Position numbers and translations under genes: made by a program. Of a stretch of DNA of 36,260 nt, positions 28,743 through 34,678 are shown in pieces (the stretch's first letter is position 1; every line of letters begins with the position of its first letter). The notes under the pieces were generated by a model. The model was not told where the DNA came from and ran no database searches. It worked only from the letters and a program-made list of their open reading frames with translations. The stretch is from a virus: positions 1-36,260 of the IMG/VR virus record IMGVR_UViG_3300040815_001785. One strand, 5' to 3'.

Positions 28743-28913
28743 ATGGATAAACGAATAGTAACTAAATACGTAACGGACGTTATAGACCAAGCACCTCACA
28801 ATCGTGAGGAAGCTATTGAGGAGATAGCGAATGTCTTACACATTGCTTTTAATCGGAATGTAGACCAAGCCAAATCGTTAATTATAAACATACTATTGGA
28901 GATAGAAGAATGA
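28743..28913 (+). CDS. Small helical protein, operon 1
   Basis: 56 residues from the ATG at 28743, four bases after the stop of the previous gene. An in-frame ATG at 28713 overlaps the neighbour and lacks its own leader. The protein has E-E-A-I-E-E-I-A-N-V-L and D-Q-A-K-S-L-I blocks like the first gene of the leftward replication operon (26454-26645). Predicted two-helix protein. Confidence 0.6.
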   Translation: MDKRIVTKYVTDVIDQAPHNREEAIEEIANVLHIAFNRNVDQAKSLIINILLEIEE

Positions 28914-29080
28914 ATGAATTAAGACAATACAAACTGGAGAATCGTTGCCTACAAAAGGAGATAGCCAACAAATTGGGTTATTCCGAATCAAAGGTAACAA
29001 GGCTAATGAAGAAGCACTGTTCATTGAGAAAGATACTGCCAATGGACGAATACGAAAGAGTAATGGAATTACTTGAATAA
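28910..29080 (+). CDS. Small HTH regulator, last gene of operon 1
   Basis: 56 residues. The central segment Q-K-E-I-A-N-K-L-G-Y-S-E-S-K-V-T-R-L-M-K is a helix-turn-helix (second helix SESKVTRLMKKH). Start and preceding stop overlap as ATGA. As the only clear DNA-binding protein in this operon it is a candidate for the protein that binds the TTTAGA-N5-TCTAAA palindromes or the repeat islands. That link is inference. Confidence 0.65.
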   Translation: MNELRQYKLENRCLQKEIANKLGYSESKVTRLMKKHCSLRKILPMDEYERVMELLE

Positions 29081-29150
29081 ATTTCTAGGTACGGGTAATA
29101 AATTTCTACCTATCCTAAATTTCTACCTACCTTAAATTTCTACTTAGGTC
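29081..29150 (+). repeat. Repeat island B: four ATTTCTAC-type copies
   Basis: Copies at about 29081 (ATTTCTAGGTA), 29101 (AATTTCTACCTA), 29118 (AATTTCTACCTA) and 29135 (AATTTCTACTTA), with starts 21, 17 and 17 bp apart. The island begins directly after the HTH gene and the last copy runs into the terminator hairpin. It is a slightly diverged relative of islands A and C (CTACGTA becomes CTACCTA). Confidence 0.8.
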
Positions 29151-29179
29151 TTGGCTTAATTGCTTAGACCTATTTTTTT
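29145..29179 (+). terminator. Terminator of small-gene operon 1
   Basis: Seven-base stem TAGGTCT/AGACCTA with a 14-base loop, followed by TTTTTTT. It places island B in the 3' UTR of operon 1. Confidence 0.85.
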
Positions 29180-29195
29180 GAACTTTATTACCTTA

Positions 29196-29212
29196 TTTAG
29201 ACTTATTCTAAA
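29196..29212. promoter_or_regulatory. Operator palindrome TTTAGA-N5-TCTAAA, copy 2
   Basis: Perfect six-base arms around CTTAT, with the same CCTTA context as copy 1. It ends 33 bases before the -33 element of the operon 2 promoter, which is a position for an activator or a looping repressor. Confidence 0.65.
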
Positions 29213-29245
29213 TTAGCTACTTTTTAAAGAATATTCTTTATTCTT

Positions 29246-29277
29246 TTTGGAATATTGTTTGGAACGTTGTATATTTG
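29246..29277 (+). promoter_or_regulatory. Consensus Bacteroidota promoter of small-gene operon 2
   Basis: TTTG (29246-29249), 20 bases, TATATTTG (29270-29277). Both boxes match the consensus exactly. The first ATG is 31 bases downstream with the leader AACAAGGAATACA. This is the clearest evidence for the host phylum. Confidence 0.8.
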
Positions 29278-29307
29278 TATTAACCTAATAACAAAACAAG
29301 GAATACA

Positions 29308-29499
29308 ATGGAAAAAGACGAACTGATAACAAAAATATCTTTGAGCATAGATTGGGAGCGTATTTGCGACTATTTAGAATATGAATTGGACATTGAAATT
29401 AACCCCGATTGCTATACTTTTAAAGATATTGAAACGACTGTAGCGGAAATGCTTTTGGAAGCATTGAAAGAAGAGCCAAATTTTACTTACAAATACTAA
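29308..29499 (+). CDS. Small acidic helical protein, operon 2
   Basis: 63 residues, acidic (starting MEKDELITKISLSIDWERI), helical with an E-Y-E-L-D-I-E-I strand in the middle. It has the early leader AAGGAATACA. No family recognised. First gene of four in this operon. Confidence 0.55.
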   Translation: MEKDELITKISLSIDWERICDYLEYELDIEINPDCYTFKDIETTVAEMLLEALKEEPNFTYKY

Positions 29500-29520
29500 A
29501 CAAAACAAGGAATACAACCA

Positions 29521-29928
29521 ATGGAATATTTTAACAACTTAGGAAAAGCTTATCAAACAGAGCTTTTAGAGCTTATCAAAGACGAAATAGAACACAACTG
29601 CTTACAGTCTGACACAATTAGTGAGAGATACTTTGACGTGTCAGAATTTCATTCAAAGCTATTTAATGAAAATTATTATTTTATTTACACTTCAGACTGT
29701 AATAATTTTATCAACAGCCAATTTGATAATTCTTTCAATGCTATTGAGATTGTCAAAGACTATGAGGAAAGCAATTTTGGAACGTTCAACACAACTATTC
29801 AAGCTTTCAACATTGCTAATATGCTTATTTACATAATAGGTGAAGACTTAATATATAACGTCTTAAACATTGAAGATGAAACAACAGCTAAAGAAATATT
29901 AACAAAAGTAAACAACTTAATACAATGA
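29521..29928 (+). CDS. Unrecognised acidic protein, operon 2
   Basis: 135 residues, rich in Asn, Asp, Glu, Phe and Tyr. Helical start (FNNLGKAYQTELLELIKDE) and end, with two aromatic blocks between (NYYFIYTSDCNN and NIANMLIYIIGEDLIYNV). It carries the AAGGAATAC leader. The acidic, Asn-rich composition is like many early phage host-takeover or anti-defence proteins, but no family was recognised. Confidence 0.55.
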   Translation: MEYFNNLGKAYQTELLELIKDEIEHNCLQSDTISERYFDVSEFHSKLFNENYYFIYTSDCNNFINSQFDNSFNAIEIVKDYEESNFGTFNTTIQAFNIANMLIYIIGEDLIYNVLNIEDETTAKEILTKVNNLIQ

Positions 29929-30155
29929 GAAAATACAACTACATTCGAACCAATAGAAAAGAATTAAGTTTAACTCAATGTGAGTTAATATCAATGGTGA
30001 ACCACAATTTAAGTGAAATAAACAGTTTATATAGGTTAAGCCAGTCAAGACTATCTTTCCTGGAAAGACTTAACACAGACGAACTTTTAAGTAAATTAAA
30101 TGTATTAGAGTATAAGCAACTTAAAACAATCTTTAACGAATTACAGGGGATATAA
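29925..30155 (+). CDS. Putative XRE-type HTH protein, operon 2
   Basis: 76 residues. R-K-E-L-S-L-T-Q-C-E-L (11-21) and the later L-S-Q-S-R-L-S-F-L-E-R (38-48) have the spacing of the helix-turn-helix of Cro/CI-type repressors, in which L-T-Q-x-E-L precedes an S-Q-x-x-I-S-x-x-E-R recognition part. The first helix and the loop are somewhat longer than usual. Overlaps neighbours by 4 bases and 1 base. It could regulate the small-gene operons. Confidence 0.5.
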   Translation: MRKYNYIRTNRKELSLTQCELISMVNHNLSEINSLYRLSQSRLSFLERLNTDELLSKLNVLEYKQLKTIFNELQGI

Positions 30156-30352
30156 TGTATACAACATATATAGAGACTATAAAACACAATGCACATAGAG
30201 TTATTAAGACTTATAAGCATAGCGAGTTAATATATAAGACAATAGGAATAGGCTATACCAAAAAACAATCTTTGAGCATTCACGAGAAAGAACTTTCAAA
30301 GATGGGATATAATTGTTGTGGTCAAAATACCACCTATATTAATATGACTTAA
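30155..30352 (+). CDS. Small basic protein, last gene of operon 2
   Basis: 65 residues, basic (starting MYTTYIETIKHNAHRVIKTY), with a Cys-Cys pair near the C-terminus. ATG shares its A with the TAA of the previous gene. No family recognised. A terminator follows 24 bases after the stop. Confidence 0.55.
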   Translation: MYTTYIETIKHNAHRVIKTYKHSELIYKTIGIGYTKKQSLSIHEKELSKMGYNCCGQNTTYINMT

Positions 30353-30375
30353 CCTAAAAACCGTCAACCATTTAC

Positions 30376-30407
30376 AGCCCTATTTTAAACGATAGGGCTA
30401 TTTTTTT
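30376..30407 (+). terminator. Terminator of small-gene operon 2
   Basis: Eight-base perfect arms AGCCCTAT/ATAGGGCT with an eight-base loop, then seven T after one A. Confidence 0.9.
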
Positions 30408-30650
30408 GCCCTTTAATTACGGTAGTTAACCTATCTCAATACAATAGCCATAGAGAGCCTATATTTTACGTTTAAAGCGTTCAAACGTATAAAGCCATAT
30501 CAATCAAAGGAAATTTTTTGGATAGCTTAGGATTGAAATTTGGTAGCTTAAAATGCAAATAGGGGGATATGTGTTAAATTTGGTTGGGTGGGGGGCATAA
30601 TACCATCCCTACCGCAAAAACTAAATTTTCACCAAACCCTGTCAATGTTG
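30408..30650 (+). other. Gene-free region upstream of the packaging genes
   Basis: Between the operon 2 terminator and repeat island C there is no convincing ORF. I see an ACGTTT/AAACGT inverted repeat (30468-30488), two TAGCTTA-N6-AAAT direct repeats 21 bp apart (30523 and 30544), and a G-rich hairpin with a 9-pair interrupted stem (30582-30613) containing six consecutive G. It has the look of a regulatory region for the terminase operon, or of a packaging-site region next to terS. Neither is proven. Confidence 0.4.
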
Positions 30651-30723
30651 GATTTCTACGTAGGATACTTGCTTTTTGAGAAATTTCTACGTAAGGTGTG
30701 TAAACTACAATAAATTTCTACGT
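30651..30723 (+). repeat. Repeat island C: three ATTTCTACGTA copies, 31 bp apart
   Basis: GATTTCTACGTA at 30651, AAATTTCTACGTA at 30681 and AAATTTCTACGTA at 30712. The TACG steps are exactly 31 bp apart. The third copy runs to within one base of the start codon at 30725, so a bound protein would affect translation or transcription of the packaging operon. Confidence 0.85.
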
Positions 30724-30724
30724 A

Positions 30725-30898
30725 ATGACGTGGCACAAGAAGTCGAGAATCGAGTCAAAAGAGGAGCTAATAGAGGAGATTAAGGTGGTTATCGAGTGCT
30801 TGCACGGGATACCATCAATGTCTGATAAGCTGCCTAATTATATATATAACCGCATAGAATCCATTATAGAGTATGTCAAAGAAAAAGGCTGGGACTAA
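30725..30898 (+). CDS. Small protein preceding terminase small subunit
   Basis: 57 residues beginning MTWHKKSRIESKEELIEEIK, helical. The start is at the last copy of island C and the end overlaps the terminase gene by 26 bases. No family recognised. The overlap with terS in another frame supports expression as one operon. Confidence 0.55.
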   Translation: MTWHKKSRIESKEELIEEIKVVIECLHGIPSMSDKLPNYIYNRIESIIEYVKEKGWD

Positions 30899-31448
30899 CG
30901 AGTTTAGCCCTGAAGAGAAAGTGGCTATTCTGAGGGAAATTGAGGTGATGGGCAACGTGTCCAAAGTAGCTGAAAAGTGGGGAGTGTCTAGACAGTCCAT
31001 ATATAACTGGCAAGCTCAGAGAAGAAACCTTGATGAGGAGATAATGATAAGGGAGCAAGCTAAGGACGTTGTGGCACGCTCAAAATTCGACCCAGAGCTA
31101 CTAAAAGACCTTGAGCAGTACCGTAACACTCTTCAGTTCATTGGGACGCTAGAGGAGCGAAAAGAGAAGATGTCGGCTAAAGTAGAGTTCATGCTCATTA
31201 AGATTACGACTCTATTAGAGAATCATCCTGACCTAGATGAGATTCACCCGAAAGACTTGAGCAAGATAATGAAGGATTTGCATGACGTGCGTAAAGAACT
31301 GAGCAATGAACCGACCATTATTATTGAGTACAAGAATAAGCTGAGGGAACAAACCCTTCAGGTACTTCAGGACTTCTTGGACTTAGACCAGCTAAAAGAG
31401 TTTGCGCATAGGATGGAAGCAATCGAAGCGGACTACGAGGTTTTATGA
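30873..31448 (+). CDS. terS: Terminase small subunit (TerS)
   Basis: 191 residues. Residues 12-52 (E-K-V-A-I-L-R-E-I, then V-S-K-V-A-E-K-W-G-V-S-R-Q-S-I-Y-N-W) are a helix-turn-helix, as in TerS proteins that recognise the packaging site. The rest (70-185) is a long helical oligomerisation part. TerS rings bind phage DNA and hand it to TerL for cutting and packaging. Position upstream of the terminase large subunit genes agrees. The HTH also resembles transposase-type DNA-binding domains, a known similarity in this family. Confidence 0.75.
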   Translation: MSKKKAGTNEFSPEEKVAILREIEVMGNVSKVAEKWGVSRQSIYNWQAQRRNLDEEIMIREQAKDVVARSKFDPELLKDLEQYRNTLQFIGTLEERKEKMSAKVEFMLIKITTLLENHPDLDEIHPKDLSKIMKDLHDVRKELSNEPTIIIEYKNKLREQTLQVLQDFLDLDQLKEFAHRMEAIEADYEVL

Positions 31449-31573
31449 AAAAGTTAGTACCGATGTGTATTGTCGTATTGACCGAGTTTATAGGGTGCTT
31501 TATCTTGTGCGCATCCTGTAACTCCTTAACGACAGACCAATCATCGACAATCTACAACTTAATCTGTTCTTAA
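31445..31573 (+). CDS. Small secreted or lipoprotein-like peptide
   Basis: 42 residues. A basic start (MKK) is followed by a hydrophobic segment (LVPMCIVVLTEFIGCFILCASC) with several Cys. Possible lipoboxes are F-I-G-C and C-A-S-C, both imperfect. ATGA overlap with terS and TAATG overlap with the next gene indicate coupled translation. It could be an outer-membrane spanin-type lipoprotein matching the coiled-coil membrane protein two genes downstream. Confidence 0.45.
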   Translation: MKKLVPMCIVVLTEFIGCFILCASCNSLTTDQSSTIYNLICS

Positions 31574-31953
31574 TGAAGATGAAGTTATTACGCCTACGTC
31601 AGGTATGGATGTATTCTGACAATCAACCAACGGAGATTATCCTTGCGCTGGCTAATATCTTTCTGGTTCCTTTTGCGTTGAGTATGGAGGTGGGAACAGG
31701 ACTGTTTTTTTCTTTGATACCTGCTGTGTCAGGTGTTCATCAAATAATTTGCGTGGCTTCTGACGAGATAAATTGTAGAGTGCGAGCCTCTATGATTTGT
31801 TTGGGTGTATACCTAGCGTCAGCGGTTATGTATCTAATCACCATAGGCTTCCCTAGTCCAACACACTATGGGTGGCTTCTATTTATAATCGCAGCTTTCG
31901 GTAGTATGTCCAGATTATCGAGAGAAAAAATATATAAAAACAAAAATGGATAA
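31573..31953 (+). CDS. Multi-pass membrane protein
   Basis: 126 residues with about four hydrophobic segments (residues 22-38, 43-61, 72-92, 98-111) and a basic C-terminus. Unrelated in sequence to the holin at 21151. It could be a second holin, a superinfection-exclusion protein or a membrane anchor. It is placed within the packaging operon with overlaps to both neighbours. Confidence 0.55.
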   Translation: MKMKLLRLRQVWMYSDNQPTEIILALANIFLVPFALSMEVGTGLFFSLIPAVSGVHQIICVASDEINCRVRASMICLGVYLASAVMYLITIGFPSPTHYGWLLFIIAAFGSMSRLSREKIYKNKNG

Positions 31954-32257
31954 CATCACGCAAATTGTTATTACGCTCGCAACCGTACTGGGCTCCGCTG
32001 GGGTCTGGAAGTTCTTTGAAGCTAGGCTTAAAATTAGAGCTGAGCAGAGAGAGAATGAAACCAATAATAGCGACACGATTCAGTACAGGGACGACCTGAA
32101 GAATAGGGTTCGTAACCTTGAGAACTTATTGGAAGAGTCATCCGATGAAAAGGATGAGTTGCGAAATCAAATATTAAAGCTGACAGAGGAAGTATCTGCC
32201 CTGCGGATTAAAGTTGAATTTCTTGAGAAGGAAAATGAAAGACTCAAGCTCAAATAA
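31946..32257 (+). CDS. Membrane-anchored coiled-coil protein (spanin-like)
   Basis: 103 residues. One N-terminal membrane segment (IVITLATVLGSAGVWKFF) is followed by an unbroken charged coiled coil (residues 30-103, rich in Glu, Leu, Lys, with heptad spacing). This is the layout of inner-membrane spanins (Rz-like), which with an outer-membrane lipoprotein fuse the membranes at lysis in Gram-negative hosts. The small lipoprotein-like peptide at 31445 would be the partner. Identification by layout only. Confidence 0.55.
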   Translation: MDNITQIVITLATVLGSAGVWKFFEARLKIRAEQRENETNNSDTIQYRDDLKNRVRNLENLLEESSDEKDELRNQILKLTEEVSALRIKVEFLEKENERLKLK

Positions 32258-32354
32258 CTTTAAGTGCGTCAGCCAACTGGCTGGTCACAAGCGTTGCCGT
32301 AAACAGTGCCGCCTTTGTAAGGAGCATTACGGTGGCGAAGCCAAAACAAAATAA
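32235..32354 (+). CDS. Small Cys-rich zinc-finger-like protein
   Basis: 39 residues. Four Cys (C-x10-C-x3-C-x2-C) and two His lie in a strongly basic context (GHKRCRKQCRLCKEH), consistent with one zinc-binding knuckle. It overlaps the coiled-coil gene by 23 bases and the terminase large subunit start by 23 bases. It may be a nucleic-acid-binding helper of packaging, but the role is unknown. Confidence 0.5.
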   Translation: MKDSSSNNFKCVSQLAGHKRCRKQCRLCKEHYGGEAKTK

Positions 32355-33144
32355 TTGGTCTAATCTATTAGTCAACATAGTAGGACACGAGCCACCCCCT
32401 GACTCGTTAGACCTGCGTAATTCTTTTATCGAAAACTGTCTGGCTGACCAAGACGGTTTTAAGGTTACCCAAGCTGAGATTCATCACACGATGCAGAAGG
32501 GTATCTATGACTGGGAGCAACAGGCGCTATCCAAGAACGCTCGTCTTAATGGGTTAATTAGAGCGCCCTACAACACAGGAAAGTCGCAACAAGTTCCTAT
32601 TGGTTTGTCTGCCTACATGACCACCCGTAAGCACGAGCTAGAAACACTAATAGTATCGGCAGACGGTGGTATCTCCACCAAAAGGATATTGTCTCTAAGA
32701 GCCTTGTTTCAGAGTGATATGTACCGTTACTGGTGCAGAGAGCATAACTTTAACCCTGTTGAGTTTGATAGAACGGACACGGGGTCAACACAGCGTATTA
32801 TTGTTAAGAGTCGTAACCGTACTGGTAATCCAACGTATGAGGCGTATGCCGTCCTTACGCAAACCACAGGACAGCGTGCTGGAGTGCTGATTCTTGATGA
32901 TGTGTGTAACGATGAAGACCGTATATCTACCGCTCGTAGGGAAACGGTTTGGAACAAGGTATCCAACACATGGATTAAGCGGGTTCACGACAAAGGTATT
33001 GTTTTGAGTGTGTGCACCCCATATCATCCGAATGACGCTAACAGCAGGCTCATGAAGTCTGGTATCTTTAACGTACTTCAAATATCCGTAAAAGAAGATA
33101 AGACTGGGTACAAAGTAGAGGAGTGGAACAACTTTGAAAAGTAA
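32332..33144 (+). CDS. terL: Terminase large subunit, ATPase half (split terL)
   Basis: 270 residues, GTG start. The packaging ATPase motifs are complete: Walker A APYNTGKS (78-85), Walker B VLILDD (185-190), and the coupling motif region C-T-P-Y-H-P-N-D (228-235). The protein stops at residue 270, where a complete TerL would continue into the nuclease domain. That domain is encoded separately at 33893-34678. Two genes are inserted between. The halves together (270 + 261 residues) have the length of a normal TerL, so little or no terminase sequence was lost. Confidence 0.85.
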   Translation: MAKPKQNNWSNLLVNIVGHEPPPDSLDLRNSFIENCLADQDGFKVTQAEIHHTMQKGIYDWEQQALSKNARLNGLIRAPYNTGKSQQVPIGLSAYMTTRKHELETLIVSADGGISTKRILSLRALFQSDMYRYWCREHNFNPVEFDRTDTGSTQRIIVKSRNRTGNPTYEAYAVLTQTTGQRAGVLILDDVCNDEDRISTARRETVWNKVSNTWIKRVHDKGIVLSVCTPYHPNDANSRLMKSGIFNVLQISVKEDKTGYKVEEWNNFEK

Positions 33145-33562
33145 AGTGTGTAATACGTGTCACATCTCTAAGCCGTTATCTGAGTTTAACAGAGACAATC
33201 ACGCATCCGATGGTCATAGGTCTCGTTGTAGTAAGTGTAGAAACAAATCACGAAGAGAAACAGAAAAGAAAAAATATACCTACAAAGTATTTAGAGGGAT
33301 AGTCTACTGCGTTGAATGTGAAGGTTTTTATAAGATAGGAGTAACATCGTATGGTATTCGTAAACGACTTCAATCAATACAAACGGGTAACCCATTTGAG
33401 GTAAAAATTGTTTGGGTCAAGCGCACGAATAACGTAGGTAAATACGAGCGTATGCTTCACCAACAACTAAAAGACAATCACGTAAGGGGTGAGTGGTATG
33501 ACATACCACAAGTACTAGCCAAAGAACTTAAACACATAGTGAGACACGATGAAGAAAGCTAA
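33134..33562 (+). CDS. GIY-YIG homing endonuclease (T5orf172/MUG113-like)
   Basis: 142 residues, TTG start 8 codons' length inside the end of the terminase ATPase half (overlap 11 bases). The N-terminus has a zinc knuckle (C-N-T-C at 6-9, C-S-K-C at 32-35). The catalytic part has V-Y-C-V (57-60), F-Y-K-I-G-V-T-S (65-72), R-K-R-L-Q (76-80), a Glu at 105, H109 and G-E-W-Y (119-122), the order of T5orf172/MUG113-type GIY-YIG nucleases. Such enzymes cut DNA at an uninterrupted target site and spread their gene by repair. The target would be the junction between the two TerL halves. Confidence 0.75.
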   Translation: MKSKVCNTCHISKPLSEFNRDNHASDGHRSRCSKCRNKSRRETEKKKYTYKVFRGIVYCVECEGFYKIGVTSYGIRKRLQSIQTGNPFEVKIVWVKRTNNVGKYERMLHQQLKDNHVRGEWYDIPQVLAKELKHIVRHDEES

Positions 33563-33896
33563 AGTAATAATGTACGCTCAGTTCGGGGTACACGTAGAAC
33601 AGGACGAGATAGACTACATAAAAGCAAAGATGGACGACTTCTTAGAGATGATAGAGGCTGAGCTTGTTGGTCAAAAATGGGAAATACTATCCAAGAACCA
33701 AAGCTCTAAGGCGATACACGAAATTATAAAGCAATGCGGAAAGAATGGATGGGCTATCCTGACATACGACCTTAAAACACTACACCAGCACCATTCAGGT
33801 GCGATGTCCTTAATAGCGGAGGGTAACGATGTCGGTGTGCCCGTCTATTTCATTGAAGGTGAAGCTGTCATGCAAACATTATTTAGTAGAATATGA
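33549..33896 (+). CDS. Degenerate serine-resolvase-like protein
   Basis: 115 residues. The order of strands and helices fits the N-terminal domain of serine recombinases: a first strand VIMYAQFGVHVEQDEI in place of Y-A-R-V-S-x4-Q, a long helix, then G-W-A-I-L-T-Y-D-L-K-T-L where resolvases have a V-V-x-x-L-D-R-L core, and G-V-P-V-Y-F-I. The nucleophile Ser position is occupied by Gly and the Arg residues of the active site are missing, so no recombinase activity is expected. There is no DNA-binding domain. It overlaps its neighbours by 14 and 4 bases. Homology is by pattern only. Confidence 0.45.
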   Translation: MKKAKVIMYAQFGVHVEQDEIDYIKAKMDDFLEMIEAELVGQKWEILSKNQSSKAIHEIIKQCGKNGWAILTYDLKTLHQHHSGAMSLIAEGNDVGVPVYFIEGEAVMQTLFSRI

Positions 33897-34678
33897 GAGA
33901 ACCCGATAAGGTATGGGACATTCCTTTATGGGAAACCAATCACAGTAAACAACGGCTACTCCAAGAAGAGGCGATGGATTTTCTGTCGTATAAACTTGGG
34001 TACGAAATGAGCGAGGAAACAGATGACCCGACTAAAAAGGCTTACAAACACTTTGATGGATACAATCACTACCCTGATGGGAATCTTACGGCTCTTGATT
34101 ACGATAGTGGGCATCCTGTCTGGCTTTGTGCTGATTTCAACAGGTCTCCTCATTGTTGGGCTCTTCTCCAAGTTAAAAGAGCTCGTAACGGGCTTAAGCA
34201 GTATGTTATTTTCGATGAAATCTTCTCCAAAGAAGCTCTAACCACCGAACAAGCCCTAAAAGCAGTAGAATTGCTTAATAAATGGGGTATTTCGAAGGTT
34301 TTATTAGCTGGAGACAACACGTCCAACCAAAAAAGTGGTAATTATGGTCGTGTAGGTAAAAACGATTGGGATTACGTGCGAGAAGTGCTTGAAGAGAACA
34401 ATATTTTGTATAAAAACGAGCTAGACATACAAAATCCGAAGCGAAAGGTACGTGTAGATAAAGTAAACAACGTAATTTACGCTGGAACTAATGGAGAAAG
34501 ACGTTTACTGGTCAATACGAGATGTGAACACGTTATAAAAGACTATATGTACTCCATCGTAAACGATAAAGGGCTAAAAATAGACAATGGAGATAGGGGA
34601 CACATGTCGGATGCGACAGATTATGCCATTTGGCGTAATGAGCGAGGTAGTAACTCACCAATGTACGTGTTACGCTAG
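33893..34678 (+). CDS. terL: Terminase large subunit, nuclease half (split terL)
   Basis: 261 residues starting at an ATGA overlap with the resolvase-like gene. The RNase H-like nuclease has its acidic residues in place: D81 in L-C-A-D-F-N-R, D141 in A-G-D-N-T-S, and D240/D243 in G-H-M-S-D-A-T-D-Y-A-I-W. The first 40 residues (REPDKVWDIPLWE...RLLQEEAMDFLSY) are the linker region found in intact TerL between ATPase and nuclease. The domain looks functional. Cutting of concatemers would require association of this protein with the ATPase half at 32332-33144. Confidence 0.85.
   Translation: MREPDKVWDIPLWETNHSKQRLLQEEAMDFLSYKLGYEMSEETDDPTKKAYKHFDGYNHYPDGNLTALDYDSGHPVWLCADFNRSPHCWALLQVKRARNGLKQYVIFDEIFSKEALTTEQALKAVELLNKWGISKVLLAGDNTSNQKSGNYGRVGKNDWDYVREVLEENNILYKNELDIQNPKRKVRVDKVNNVIYAGTNGERRLLVNTRCEHVIKDYMYSIVNDKGLKIDNGDRGHMSDATDYAIWRNERGSNSPMYVLR

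Noticed and set aside
30516-30560. A TTG-started 14-codon ORF after AAAGGAAATTTT
   Set aside because: A possible ribosome-binding site is present, but the product is too short and consists of the two TAGCTTA direct repeats.
27531-30723. The ATTTCTACGTA islands as a CRISPR array or as mimics of Cas12a repeats
   Set aside because: The copies share AATTTCTAC with the 5' half of Cas12a repeats, but the complementary GTAGAT half with a loop is missing, and the 4-20 bp between copies is too short for spacers. No cas gene is present. The resemblance may be chance; a folding and co-variation test would decide.
33134-33896. A group I intron or intein in terL
   Set aside because: The inserted 750 bases are filled by two overlapping ORFs with coupled starts and stops, leaving no room for an intron core. 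There are no intein splice motifs at the ends, and the first half ends in a stop codon. A cDNA test would be decisive.
33549-33896. An active serine integrase as evidence of lysogeny
   Set aside because: The protein lacks the nucleophile and the DNA-binding domains of serine integrases. No tyrosine integrase and no attachment-type repeat were found.
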